Assembly (NCBI RefSeq): GCF_963924675.1
Contig: NC_089228.1
Span: 97,190,394-97,254,393 of the forward strand
Length of the DNA stretch: 64,000 bases
From: Phocoena phocoena
Taxonomy: Eukaryota > Chordata > Mammalia > Artiodactyla > Phocoenidae
Direction of reading: 5' to 3'
Part shown: positions 24,500 through 36,028 of the stretch, in pieces
Position numbering within the stretch: the stretch's first letter is position 1
Layout: each line of letters opens with the position of its first letter
The notes under the pieces: generated by a model
What the model saw: only the letters and a program-made list of their open reading frames with translations
The model's database searches: none
Told to the model about the DNA's origin: nothing
Translations under genes and position numbers: made by a program

Positions 24500-25060
24500 A
24501 AACAGAGAAATAGATCATATCATTCCCTGCTCAAAACGTTCCCGTGACTTCCTGTCACACTCAGGAGAAAATCCAAACGGCTGTCACCTCCCTCTCTCCC
24601 TCCGTCCCCTGGGTACCCCTCTCTGGGCAACCTGGACTGCTCACTGGTCTTAAATACACCAAGCTCACTTGTATCTCGGGCCCTTCCCATGGGTCACTTC
24701 CTCTGTCTGGAACATTCTTTCCCCAGATCTTTGAGTGGATTCCTCATGTTGTTCAGATTCCTGCTTCAATATTACCTCCCTAGAGAGCCTTACATGACCA
24801 CTCGCTCTAAAATGAGACTCTCCTCACCCACCTTGGTCTGTTTTCCTCTAGCAATTTTTCCTGCGTAATTTTTCTTCATGGCATCTACCACACCAAAACT
24901 GTACTAATATATTTCTTTAATTTTTGTCCTCCACTCCTACTAGACTGTAAGCTTTGTGAGGGTAAGACCTTTAACTGGGCTGTTGTTGTATTCTCCCTAC
25001 CTAGAACAGCCGTGGCACGTGGTTGGTTCTGAATTGATATTTGTTAAATTAGAAAGCTGC
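24500..25060 (+). repeat. LINE L2 3' end, sense
   Basis: Shows 'ctgctcaaaacgttcccgtg', 'cactcaggagaaaatccaaa', 'tctggaacattctttcccca' and 'agactgtaagctttgtgagg', and ends near 'tgatatttgttaaattag'. This is one of the clearest L2 3' ends in the window. Confidence 0.78.
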
Positions 25061-25114
25061 CCAGTGATAGGATGGCACAGAGATGGAGGGATTCCTCCAC
25101 CTTTTTCTGAATGC

Positions 25115-25310
25115 CCACCACACGTATAATATTGATAATAGTCTAATAGTGATAATAGTTATAATTAACATGATCATTTAAAATTAATTTATATCATATA
25201 ACAATAATATTATAATGATATATGATGTTAATGTTATATGATATAGTAATAAAATAATGTATAATAAATTTAATATTAAAATAATAATTAATAATGTAAT
25301 AATACTAATA
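25115..25310. repeat. AT-rich low-complexity, ATA-type repeats
   Basis: Dominated by ATA, TAAT and ATGAT units with almost no G or C. Confidence 0.85.
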
Positions 25311-25311
25311 A

Positions 25312-25500
25312 GCCATCATTTACTAAGGTCTTACTATCTGCCAAATACTATTAACTTCTATCCACGTTAGTTCATTTAGTCCTCATTATAATGCTAGCAG
25401 GTTGATATTATTGTCTATTTTACACTTCAGGACACCAAAATTAGGAAGTTAGAAATTTGTTGAGATTCTAACACATGTTTAACTGACTCCAGCACCCTCA
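25312..25500 (-). repeat. MIR SINE, antisense
   Basis: Contains 'tactatctgccaaatacta', 'gttagttcatttagtcctca', and 'tattttacacttcaggac', matching the reverse of the MIR core and 3' end. Confidence 0.65.
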
Positions 25501-26221
25501 TGCTTTTCTCTATATAACTAACAATACGACGACCCAAACCACCTTGAAATAAACTTCAGGTAGGTTTTCAGGTATATTCTGTACAGGACAGAAACAGGAG
25601 AGCAGGAGAGCCACTTGGTGTGAGTTAAGCTTTTACCTAGAGAAAGAAAGAGCCCTGGCATATGCTTTGGGAAACTCTTTAAAAGCATTAAAAAGGGGTG
25701 AGATAGTGTTCACTATTCAGTAGTACTCATCAAACAAAACAGAAGGTGGATTCAGCTTTACTGCTTAGGAAGCCAAAGGAATGTTATCTAGATCTCCTGG
25801 AGGCCACAAGACTCATCTTACAGATGAGAAGGCCTTTGACTTATCCAGGCAGACACCAAAAACAATTTCCTGCCAGCTAGACTCTCACATAAGTCTGTGG
25901 GACCCTTAGGAAGATCCTTGCAGTGTAATATGTCTCATGCTTAATGTGTGTTCAGAAGGACCTTGCAAAATCACTCAGGCTCATTTTCACTCTAAGGCTA
26001 AATGAGGGAAAGAGGTCGAGTGGAGGTCCCAAACCTGTGTGTCAACCTCACTATGACCACCTTGGTGGTGGGGTGGGGGGTGGGGGTCCTGTCCAGGGAA
26101 TAAGTGCCACATTAAACAGTGATCTAAAAAACTCTGAGCCCTGTACCCTGTATCCGGAAACCACTTTTGTAGGACAGCTGCTCTCCTGTTCTTTTTGCTT
26201 AGATCATAAAAGTAGAATTTT

Positions 26222-26552
26222 TTTTAATAAAGTTTTTTGTTTTGTTAATTTTTGGCTGCATTGGGTCTTCGTTGCTGTGCACAGGCTTTCTCTAGTTGTG
26301 GTGAGTGGGGGCTACTCTTCATTGCGGTGCGCGGGCTTCTCATTGCAGTGGCTTCTCTTGTTGCGGAGCACGGGCCCTAGGTGCACGGGCTTCAGTAGTT
26401 GTGGCTCACGGGCTCTAGAGCGCAGGCTCAGTAGTTGTGGCGCACGGGCTTAGCTGCTCGGCAGCATGTGGGATCTTCCGGGACCAGGGCTCGAACCCAT
26501 GTCCCCTGCATTAGCAGGTGGATTCTTAACCACTGCACCACCAGGGAAGCCC
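26222..26552 (-). mobile_element. CHR-type SINE, long form, antisense
   Basis: Begins with a T/A-rich tail complement, then reads 'ttggctgcattgggtcttcg', ending 'caccagggaagcccc', the reverse of the SINE head. Perfect 17-bp target-site duplications, cataaaagtagaatttt, occur at 26205-26221 and 26553-26569. The perfect duplication indicates an insertion much younger than the surrounding MIR and L2 copies. Confidence 0.95.
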
Positions 26553-26569
26553 CATAAAAGTAGAATTTT

Positions 26570-27689
26570 AATCCATTGGGAATTGGGAAGCAAAAAAAAT
26601 CAAACTGATTCTGATCCAACTCAGTCAGGAGAAAAATAAAGGCTGATTTTTCCATCCAAGTCGTGTAGTCTGGTTGGAGTCCTTTCCATTCAGGGACAGC
26701 TATTGTCTGCACTCATCGAGTCTCAATCCTGAGGTCCCATGAAAAGGAATTTTCCCCTCACTGCTCCATTCCTCAGAAGAGTTGCTGAAGGTGACCATTT
26801 CTGTTCTCTCCTGGGTGATCCTCTCTCTCTATAGAAAGCATGAAGTTGAACCAAATGCTCTGTGCTTCACTGGGAAAAGACTGAGTTTTTTTAACTAGGC
26901 TCGTCAAACAGTGGGCATGTTTTGTTCCCTGGATAATAAGTGTTGGTGGGTTAATGGGTCATCTTCAAGAGAGAGGTCAGAAGGAAAAACTGCAGTGTTC
27001 AAAGCTGGAACTAGAAATGCCAGCCATCAAAGAACACAGTACTTGGTGAACAGTGATGATGTATAGGGCGTGCACTGGCCAGCCCCATCTAAGAGGTTAC
27101 AGCTAACCTTTATCCTCAGCAAAACCGGAGAAGGTCTACTGAATGTGGCTGACACTCAACTCTGTGAGGCCCTCGTGAGAAGCCGGCCAGGGAATCCCTG
27201 GTGCCTGAGCTACCAAGTTCCTTTTCACTGAGGGAGAATTGTATTCTGGCTCCTTGCAGACTGACATTGCAAGTACTTTGAACATTGAAAAGAACAAAAA
27301 AAGCAAACAGCCGCAAGAAAGGGAAGGGGAGGGAGGAGAGAAAGAGAGAGAGAGATATCAGCAGGGGTAGTTAGTAAAAAGGGGCCCGGAGACAGAAAAC
27401 CTTTTGTTCCCCGAGTTTGTTTCATGTAGAGATTGTGAGGTGAACGGCTTTGAAATGAAATGGGTTTATGAAGGAGTTGCTAGGTCACAGGAAGCGCGAC
27501 TGTCAGACTGCTTTCTGAATTCCATTTCTTTAAAATTTGGGTTAAGCTTAAAAAGAATTTATCTCCTTTTCCAGGGGTTTTGGGGGTGGGGGTGGAGTAA
27601 GGTTCGGGAAGGTTCCTGACTTTATTTTCCACCCTTTCTGACAATGTAAAAAGAAATGATCACATTACAAGTTCTTTGTCAGTTTTCAG
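26570..27689. other. NEDD9 upstream region
   Basis: Unique-looking sequence directly 5' of the promoter. A GA-rich run (gaaagagagagagagagata, 27337-27356) is the only low-complexity feature. Upstream enhancers may lie here but nothing in the sequence identifies one. Confidence 0.4.
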
Positions 27690-27968
27690 GAGTTAAGGGT
27701 GGGCGGAGCTTCCGCATTACCTTGGCCCACTAGCCAATGGCGGGGCGGTATGCAAATTAGATCCGTGCTCGGCCTGCCTCAATCAAAACAGTGAGCTCAG
27801 AGGCTTGGCGGGCGTAGCGGTGCTGGAGCTCCGCGCTGCGCTGACAACTGGCTGCAGCTGGGCCGTTCTCACTTTCATTTAGCCCAGCGCTCGATGGAGG
27901 GGCGGACACGCCAGTGCTTAATGCAGTCTAACTAGTGTAGGAAAACGCCTCAATTCACCGCTGCCGAG
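27690..27968 (+). promoter_or_regulatory. NEDD9: NEDD9 proximal promoter and 5' UTR
   Basis: The sequence just upstream of the start codon is locally GC-rich and holds a compact set of motifs: GGGCGG at 27701-27706, an ETS-like CTTCCG at 27709-27714, CCAAT at 27734-27738, GGGGCGG at 27742-27748 and a perfect octamer ATGCAAAT at 27750-27757. I see no TATA box at a suitable distance, so initiation is probably dispersed, likely between about 27780 and 27890 (inference). CpG content stays moderately high through about 28320. Factor binding is inferred from motif matches only. Confidence 0.7.
27894..27935 (+). promoter_or_regulatory. NEDD9: Candidate upstream ORF in the NEDD9 leader
   Basis: An ATG at 27894 opens a 13-codon frame closed by TAG at 27933-27935, 33 nt before the NEDD9 start codon. 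It contains a second in-frame ATG at 27921 and is in the same frame as the main ATG but stops before it. It would be in the mRNA only if transcription starts upstream of 27894, which the motif layout makes likely but does not prove. uORFs of this kind commonly reduce main-frame translation. Confidence 0.5.
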
Positions 27969-27980
27969 ATGAAGTATAAG
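27969..27980 (+). CDS. NEDD9: NEDD9 exon 1 coding part (first four codons)
   Basis: The codons ATG AAG TAT AAG encode M-K-Y-K, the known start of the NEDD9 protein, and are followed at once by the consensus splice donor GTAAGA (27981-27986). Joined to exon 2 they give the expected MKYKNLMARALYDN start. Too short for open-frame detection; it is identified from the family N-terminus and the phase-0 splice site. The upstream GCCGAG context gives a purine (G) at -3 for the start codon, and A follows the ATG. Untranslated exon 1 sequence precedes it. Confidence 0.9.
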
Positions 27981-28868
27981 GTAAGAGAGTGCCTTTTACA
28001 GAAGGTTTCCGTGTGTGTGTGTGTGTCCGTGTCCGTCTGTCCTCTGCAGGACAGCTCCTCTGCAGGGACCCCTACTTTGCCCGATTGTGTTCTGTTTTGA
28101 GATGGGTCTCAGTCACTGGGGTTGGCATACAAGTAGGCAGGCAGTGCTCCAGCCTCTAAGACCCACGCCGGGAGCTCACAGTACACCCGGTCCACCACCC
28201 CTGAAAGTCTGGCGGAGCTGCAGTGGCCACTGTAGATCAGAGGGTGTCTAACTCCATGCGGAGCGCCCCTTAGCTCAGCACTCCGCGCCCGGGCCTGGCC
28301 GCCGCTGTCCCGGGAGACGTAGTAAGAGAGGAATCAGAACTGCTGAGCCTCTCAGCCTGGCTCTTAAAGCAGTTTTCAGCCTTTGCTTTAAAGCGTTTGC
28401 TTCGGGAAGCAGTTTGCCATACGTACTTTTAGTGGAAGAAGTTCAAAGCCCCAGGTACCCTTATACAGCTGATGATGGAGAATTTCGACATCCATAAATG
28501 ACATTGGATTCAGAACCAATGAGTACTTGCCATTTCTTGAAAACACTTTCATTGGCGTTTGAATGGACTGAGGGTCTGAAGGCTCCAGCGAGCTTATTGT
28601 CCCTGAAACTCATAGTGGTGTCAGAACACTCAGCAGCGTATTTTCCCAAGCATTTCTCACCTTCGTGTGTTTATTCTCGGCAAAAGGATTATAACTTATT
28701 TAGAAGATCCCCTTTTGTCTAAGTTGCCCCCATCTAACCAGGCAAGCAGCTTTCAGAGACCCCTATTCAGAGCCGACTGCAAGGGATTGGATATGAATTT
28801 TGCTTGGAGGATGACTACGTGTGTTTTAGAATAGATAGAGTCCCAGTGCGTTTAAACAAACACGCTAT

Positions 28869-28872
<4 letters not shown>

Positions 28873-28905
<33 letters not shown>

Positions 28906-29096
28906 CGTTACGCGGGCCTCTCACTGTTGTGGCCTCTCCCGTTGCGGAGGACAGGCTCCGGACGCGCAGGCTCAGCGGCCATGGCTCACGGGCCCAGCCG
29001 CTCCGCGGCATGTGGGATCCTCCCAGACCGGGGCACGAACCCGTGTCCCCTGCATCGGCAGGCGGACTCTCAACCACTGCGCCACCAGGGAAGCCC
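28873..29096 (-). mobile_element. CHR SINE, short form, antisense
   Basis: A T tract of about 30 is followed by 'cgttacgcgggcctctcac' and ends 'gccaccagggaagcccc', the reverse of the head. Perfect target-site duplications, caaacacgctattatt, occur at 28857-28872 and 29097-29112. Inserted antisense in NEDD9 intron 1. The long pure A/T tail and exact duplications mark it as young. Confidence 0.95.
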
Positions 29097-30274
29097 CAAA
29101 CACGCTATTATTAAAAGGCGTTTAGGCAAGGTGGTTATGCTTTGGGATTGGCAATTTGAATCACCTGTCTGACCTTCAAGATTGTGCTAGCTGAGAGCTA
29201 CTTGGCTCTCTTTCTGAATTACCTAGGTTCTGGCTCATCCTTTTTTAATGTGGGGTTGTAAATACTCAGTTCTGGCTTATAGCCGCTGGCTAACCTCAGT
29301 GATAAACCTGTTATTCAAAAGCTATAAATCTTGTTCAGTAGCTCTAAATCTAACTGTTGAAAGTCTCTATTGTGATGCATGAGTGATAGCTCTCCTTGGA
29401 AAGGTTAGAACTCTCTGAAAGCAGAGGTATCAGTTAGCACTATACTATCAGCTTTCCATTTTCTACCTCAATAGGAGAGATCAGGGGAATGGATAACCCT
29501 GAAGATTCTTAATATTTTTGACTTCAGGATGCAACCAGAAACAAATCCTTCTACCTGGCAGGAAAGCTCTTTTTCTTGAAATGGCTCACCCGTATTTCCA
29601 CAGTTCCTTTATTTAGAACAGTGATAGGATATCATAATGTCCTATCTCCAGATATCACTCAGCCTTCAGTGACTCTTTGCCCCTCTTCTGCCTATTGTGA
29701 ATGCCTTTAGTTTCATAAAAACCAGCTTGAAGGGAGAAAAAAGAGAAAATACGTTCCTACATTTATTATTGGAAAGTATAAATGGCTGTTTTTAACGTTG
29801 AGTGCCGCAACCTGGAAAGTGACAGAAAAGTCTAAAGTCACTTTTATTCAGCGACCTCATCATGTTTAGTTTTACTTTTGGGGAAAGAAAACATCACAGC
29901 AGCTGACGCTGTGAACTGTGATTGCCATTCATGGGGAAAACCTGCCTCTCTGCCGGGTCTTACCAGTGTCGAACACCCTGCCAAGTGTTGTAAATGTGTG
30001 ATGTTTATTAGCTCGCGCGCATCTTCACCAGCAAAACTGCTGACTTCCCCAACTAACCAAATGACAGATTGACACCTTGTGGTGACTATAAAAGGAACCA
30101 ATAGCTGAAGCAATCTACTTTCCCTTTCTTATAAAGCCTGTTTTCTCTCAAGTTAATAATGGACTTTGTTTCAGGAGAGGATTTTGTAACTAAGTAGAGG
30201 AGGTGGCACAAAGGTAGACGAGTGATAAATAACAGTTCTTAAGACTCACCAGGCCAATACAGAATTCCATATTT

Positions 30275-30675
30275 AAATCTCCAATTAACTCCATGAGGTG
30301 GTGTTAATACTTTATACTCATTTTCAAATGTGGAAATTGTGGCAAAGAGAGGCCAAATAATTTATCCAAAGCCACACAGCTAAAAAGTGGAGGAGCTGGG
30401 GGCTTCCCTGGTGGCGCAGTGGTTGCGAGTCCGCCTGCCGATGCAGGGGACACGGGTTCGTGCCCCGGTCTGGGAGGATCCCACATGCCGCGGAGCGGCT
30501 GGGCCCGTGAGCCATGGCCGCTGAGCCTGCGCGTCCGGAGCCTGTGCTCTGCAATGGGAGAGACCACAACAGTGAGAGACCCGCGTACCGCAAAAAAAAA
30601 AAAAAAAGTGGAGGAGCTGGGATTTGAACCAAGGTGATCTGGCTCCAGAACTTGTGACTTTAAACCACTATTAAA
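30275..30675 (-). repeat. MIR SINE, antisense, split by a CHR SINE
   Basis: Left part reads 'gccaaataatttatccaaag' and 'ccacacagctaaaaagtgg'; the right part resumes 'gagctgggatttgaaccaag' and 'tttaaaccactatt'. These are consecutive segments of the reverse MIR consensus, interrupted at 30401-30602 by the CHR insertion. Confidence 0.78.
30401..30602 (+). mobile_element. CHR SINE, short form, sense
   Basis: Starts ggcttccctggtggcgcagt, passes 'cgggttcgtgccccgg', and ends 'cgcgtaccgc' with an A tail. Perfect 19-bp target-site duplications, aaaaagtggaggagctggg, occur at 30382-30400 and 30603-30621. It interrupts an ancient MIR. In sense orientation relative to NEDD9. Confidence 0.96.
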
Positions 30676-31095
30676 GAAAGAACTCTCTGTGACCTCCCTA
30701 AAATGTGCTGTGTGACTGGTGTTTTCTTCTCCCAGGAAGTTTAAGACTCTATGTCATCTAGAGTATTCCTGCACATCAAGGTAACAATTATATAAAAGAC
30801 CTTTCGTGCTTATTGAATAAATCATAAGAACTCAAGAAAAAGTATTCCTGCAGGATAGATTCTTTTTTTTTTTTTTTAAGACAGTAACTCTACAAAGCAA
30901 AGTGAAATGCATGCTTGGTAGTGTTGTTTAATTCGAGCCACTTAGGTAGTAAAACCAGATAATTATTAGATTGTAAAATCCTGGAGTCAGGAATTACCTT
31001 TTAGGCACTATATTGCTCTAAACACTATAAATTTAGCACAGTCAGACTTAAAAATACTCACTGAGAGATTTATAATCTGGCCACTCTTAAGATAT

Positions 31096-31392
31096 TTTTT
31101 ATATACATTTATTTATTTATTATTTTTGCCTGTGTTGGGTCATTGTTGCTGCGCTCGGGCTTTCTCTAGTTGCGGTGAGCGGGGGCTACTCTTCGTTGCA
31201 GTGCGCGGGCTTCTCATTGCGGTGGCTTCTCTCGTTGCGGAGCACGGGCTCTAGGCACACAGGCTTCAGTACTTGTGGCACACGGGCTTAGTCGCTCCAT
31301 GGACATGTGGGATCTTCCCAGACCAGGGCTCGAACCCGTGTCCCCTGCGTTGGCAGGCAGATTCTTAACCACTGAGCCATCAGGGAAGTCCC
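31096..31392 (-). mobile_element. CHR-type SINE, long form, antisense
   Basis: Reads 'tttatttatttattattttt', then 'tgtgttgggtcattgttgct', ending 'catcagggaagtccc'. Flanking duplications are not convincing, consistent with an older copy than its neighbours. Confidence 0.88.
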
Positions 31393-31561
31393 TAAGGCTT
31401 TTTTTTTTAACCAGATTATCTGGTTTGGCTACTTCAGGGATCATAACTAGAGAACAACCAAGCCTCCACTCATTCTGAACTTACAGCTCCAGCTCAGCCA
31501 GCTTATATTTATGGTACTCTTGAGCACTGTGGAATGCAGGCTATTGCTCGGGTGGATTTTT

Positions 31562-31763
31562 TTTTTTTTTTTGCGGTACGCGGGCATCTCACTGTTGTGA
31601 CCTCTCCTGTTGCGGAGCCCAGGCTCCGGACGTGCAGGCTCAGCAGCCATGGCTCACGGGCCCAGCCGCTCCGCGGCATGTGGGATCTTCCCAGACCGGG
31701 GCACGAACCTGCGTCCCCTGCACTGGCAGGCGGACTCCCAACCACTGCGCCACCAGGGAAGCC
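31562..31763 (-). mobile_element. CHR SINE, short form, antisense
   Basis: T tract, then 'tgcggtacgcgggcatctca', ending 'gccaccagggaagcc'. Target-site duplications of about 13 bp with one mismatch (cgggtggattttt and cgggtgaattttt) occur at 31549-31561 and 31764-31776. Confidence 0.92.
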
Positions 31764-33016
31764 CGGGTGAATTTTTTTTGGTTAGCCTATATCTAGTCTA
31801 TTTTAATTGCATTGTATGTATTTTTATTTGTTCACAGGAAGGGTGCAGTCACTCTCACATGCACGTAAAGTTCCATTTCTTTTTAAAGGATTCCGTCTGA
31901 GGTTCACTGACAGTAAATCGCGGGGGACTTCATTTATCAAGAATTTTCCCCAAGCTCCTTGGAACGTACACAGCTTGTTCTGGATACTGGGGTTGAGGGC
32001 TGTGCCTCGGTGGCCGTGGCTTGCTCAGGGAAAGCTTCCCTCCTGAGGGTCTGGGGGTGGGTTATCGCTGCTGTCTGCCAGGAGGGTAATTGGAGGGTGG
32101 GTGCACAGCTGTGTTTGAACAGAGGCCCGAGGCCCCACCCACGTTGTGCAGGCCCAGGCCTGGTCAGTGCCCCACGGGCCCGGCCTGTTTGATCTCTAAT
32201 AGCTGAGCAGCTTCTGTGGCTAGGCCAAATTTCTGTACCCTGTGTGCCTACATTAAAATGCTAAATTACTTATCTAGTCTGCCATTCAGCAAACTCATTC
32301 ATGAACGTTCCGACTGAACGTTAGAACAGGTAGAGCTTAGAACACAAGTAAGAAAACTACATTCTGAAATTCAGACTCCTGCGTCGTGGATGAACATGGT
32401 AAAGTAGGTTAGGGAAACCAGAAAGTGTGTACTATGAAAAGCTTTCTAGGGGACTTTGAAAATATTTTTATTTTCTCAAGGTGGCTTGAGAACATTTGAT
32501 CAAGTGTCTTTGATTTAGTCAGCATGGTCATTTATAATCCATATAATTTCTGATTCTTTCCTGGCTTCAACATTTTGGTTTTAAATTTTTTATTCTCTTC
32601 TAAATGATGTGTTGCACACCCTCCAAATGAGGGACTCCTGCCCCCTGCCCCCTTTTTAAAACTTATGTGAGATCTATGCATTTAAAAGCACCAAAAGATG
32701 CTTTGAAAAAATTATTTGGTTACATATTTATTTCTTAACTGAGCAAACCCATTTTCAGAGCTAAACGATTTACGTATACAGAAATCAGTCTTTGTAGAAC
32801 TGAAGGTGTTCTGAGAACACTGATCTAGCAGGTTGCACAGTAACGAAGATTCCTTCAGCATCCTTTCCTTGCTGGAATATACATCAGTCCTCTTCTGAGA
32901 ATTCATCAGTGGCTTCCACTCTGCGCCCCCCCACTTCTAAAGAAACTTCCTCTCCACTTTTCAAGCCTCTTTGCCAATTCCATCCCCTTTCGCGCCCTTA
33001 TGACCTCATCATCTCT

Positions 33017-33019
<3 letters not shown>

Positions 33020-33050
<31 letters not shown>

Positions 33051-33240
33051 GGTACGCGGGCCTCTCACTGTTGCAGCCTCTCCTGTTGCGGAGCACAGGC
33101 TCCGGACGCGCAGGCTCAGCGGCCATGGCTCACGGGCCCAGCCACTCCGCGGCATGTGGGATCTTCCCGGACCGGGACACGAACCCGTGTCCCCTGCATC
33201 GGCAGGCAGATTCTCAACCACTGCGCCACCAGGGAAGCCC
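33020..33240 (-). mobile_element. CHR SINE, short form, antisense
   Basis: T tract of about 28, then 'gcggtacgcgggcctctcac', ending 'ccaccagggaagccc'. The flanking duplication is short and ambiguous (tctctc on both sides, in pyrimidine-rich sequence). The nearby open frames translate this SINE and are not genes. Confidence 0.92.
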
Positions 33241-33899
33241 GTCTCTCATTTTTTTCATTCAAGCATTCTTTATGCTTCTCTAATACCGACTTCTGTAGGG
33301 CTTGCCTCCCCACCACCTACAGAGACGTGGCACACTTAAAGCACACTCTGTACCCCCTACCTTCCTCCTCTCTTTGGACTCTGCTATGGGAAATCTTGGT
33401 CCCTTGTTGCTCCCATTCATTTGCCCCTGTCTCTTTGTGCCTACGTGACTTGGTTCGTGTGTCACTTGCCGCGAGTCAAACCCCCTCATCCAACCACTCT
33501 ATAAAAGAATCAGAAGACTAAACCTTTGTCTCCCTGACTGTCCTATAATCCCTACAATAGGCTTTCTGTTTCTCACCTCTGCCCTACTCTGTTAGCACTA
33601 CCTTACTCATTAACCTCTTTCAATCAAATCACTATCTAAATGATATCTGGAACTCACATAGGTTGTCCACTGGGGCTTTCCAGTTTTAGGTAAGCCCCAC
33701 TGAATACGAGAGACTCACCCTTTATTTGTATGTAGAGGCAGATTGACAGACAAGTCCCTTGAATAAAAAGTATGATCCAGGATCTGTTGTGGCCTTGCGG
33801 GTGGGAGGCAGAGGTAGGGACTTGGTCTCTTCTGTGTTCTTGCAGTAGAGACAAGATAGAGTATGAGGTTTGGGGAAAGGCATTTCTGTTTCCTGTGAT

Positions 33900-34125
33900 G
33901 TGATGCTCTGTAACCTTGGGCAAGTTAAGCTCTCTGGGCCTCAGCTTTCTTATCTGTAAAGTAGGGATAATAACTGCCTCATAGGATTGGTCTAAAGCCT
34001 AAGCAAGACATTTTCCATGGTAAGGTATTTACCATGGCTCCTGCATAATGGAAGCAGACAATGCTAGTCGGCCCCAGCTCTCCTTATATAAGTAGGTGCC
34101 CAATAGATGTTGAAAGGATAGTGTG
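33900..34125 (+). repeat. MIR SINE
   Basis: 'gtaaccttgggcaagttaag', 'cctcagctttcttatctgta' and 'aagtagggataataactgcc' are consecutive in the sense MIR consensus. Confidence 0.75.
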
Positions 34126-34429
34126 GACTCAGGACTTGGTGACAGGATTATGTCAAAACCCCAGTCACTAGGTTAAGATAATCGAGTATTATTGAATATT
34201 CCATGGGCCTGGAGATGTCTTGCAGAAATGCAGATGCCAGACATAGGGATTTACCAGTACACCTCTGTCCCCACTTGCTAATATTTTAATGATTTGGTAT
34301 CTTCATTGTTATTAATAAGATTTGATATTCCTGAAATTGTAGGACCTTGCTCACAGTAGGTACTCAACCAACATTGAACTGAATGTTGAATTACATATAA
34401 TACTTACACAAATAGCCGTTAAAAGAGTC

Positions 34430-34640
34430 TCGCTGTATGGCATAGTGGATTTTGTTTCAAATCCCACTTTTGTTACTTCCTAACAGTATAATTTTAGGCA
34501 AGCTACTTCAGGTCTCCATTTCCTCATTTATAAAATGGGAGTAATAGTACCTGTCTCATCAGATAGTTGTAAGGATATAATATATGAAAATCATCTGTTT
34601 CTAGTACATAATAGGCATTTTAAAATGGCAGGTATTATAT
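34430..34640 (+). repeat. MIR SINE
   Basis: 'catagtggattttgtttca', 'taattttaggcaagctact', 'tttcctcatttataaaatgg' and 'gtaatagtacctgtctcat' follow the sense MIR order. Confidence 0.78.
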
Positions 34641-35972
34641 GGTGCATTATAAGATACATATAATATATATACTCAGATATATAGGTGCAGAAGCATTATA
34701 TATATAAAAATGTAAGAGGAAACCTTTGCTACAATTGTTTATCCACAACAAAAGCGGTACCGAGGGACAGAGAAAGTCATGACTGTAAAAAATCAAAGGT
34801 GAAGTGCACAGGAGATGAGTGGGGCTCAGGGAAACCATATCCCTAGCCTACTGCCGTCAGTTAGAGTGATGGAGATGTAAAGTAAGAGGCGATGGTGATC
34901 TATTTTTAGATCATTTTAGGGTTAGAAAGAAACTTAAACAAATTGGTTTGAAATCCCAGCCCCTGGGACCATGGAATTACTCTGCAGTAACATATAGACT
35001 TAATTACCAAGGCTCCTTGCCAAGATAAACGAAATGGTGCCACTGGGAAGAAATCCTCTATTTCCAGCTTAAAACGAAGAGAATAGCTACCAGTTACCTA
35101 GGCAATGGATGACTGCAAAGAGTATGGGCACGGAAAAGGGACCAAAAACAAAAAACAAAAAAAACCTGTTTATACTTTGTCAGCAACACCCCCTCCATCT
35201 TATTTACTTTGAACATTCCAGTCATCCCCCTGCGGGAATTCTTACTAGTTAATGAGGACTCCGCACGCCTGGGGAACGTTACAGCTTAGCTGCAAAAGAC
35301 TGTCTTCCTGAGGAATCTTCCTTTTAAGATAAATGCCTTATTGGTGACCTTTTCCACCCTCCACTGGAAAGAGTGATTCAGAAGGTAGACAGTGTGATCT
35401 AGGTGAATTGAGGCATATGCTTTGAGGAAGACGGAACAGGCACTCCAGAAAATATAAGTAGCGATGGTGTGTGACCGTGAGTTTTCATGGTTGAGATGGA
35501 GGGTGGGACAGCTGATCATGGAGATAATGAAATTTCCAGTGCAGTGTTTTCAAATACATATACTTGGACCTCACCATGGACTATTAAATCCAGGTTTATT
35601 CTTTAAAAAAATAAAAAGCTAGTCCCTTACCCTCAACCTCTTCCCCAATTAATTTAGCAATTAATTGTGCTAAATGGTATTTAGGTAGGTGGTTCATGAG
35701 CCTTATTCAAAGGCTGGGTTCACTCACATGGAGGCATCTTATTTCTTTGCAGATCTTGGTGTGTATGTTGCAAATGAGAATTCCTCCTGTTAGTTCTAAT
35801 ATGTCAAGGTAATAGTTATGTTACCAAAAATGTTCCTTATGTGGAACGTTGATGTTTATGATTACCAGAAATAAAGACTGATCAACCATGAATGTGTAAA
35901 AGTGCAAGCACTGCACCAAAACGTTTGATAGCTCATTTTGAATTTAATTCCTTTCTTTGCTCTTTGTGTGTG

Positions 35973-36028
35973 TGGGCAGGGCGGGGGTGGGGGGGGGGAG
36001 GGGGGGGAGGGGTGTGTGTGTGGGAGGG
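35973..36028. repeat. G-rich/(TG)n low-complexity
   Basis: GGGGG and longer G runs separated by single T, A or C, merging into GTGTGTG. Quadruplex-capable on the NEDD9 sense strand. Confidence 0.9.

Noticed and set aside
30415..30475. tRNA gene-like A-box and B-box motifs (also in the other CHR copies)
   Set aside because: These are the internal polymerase III promoter remnants of tRNA-derived SINE heads; the cloverleaf is not maintained.
33000..33521. 173-codon open frame with a poly-Phe start
   Set aside because: It translates the T tract and antisense body of a CHR SINE. The same protein wording appears at every other short-form CHR copy.
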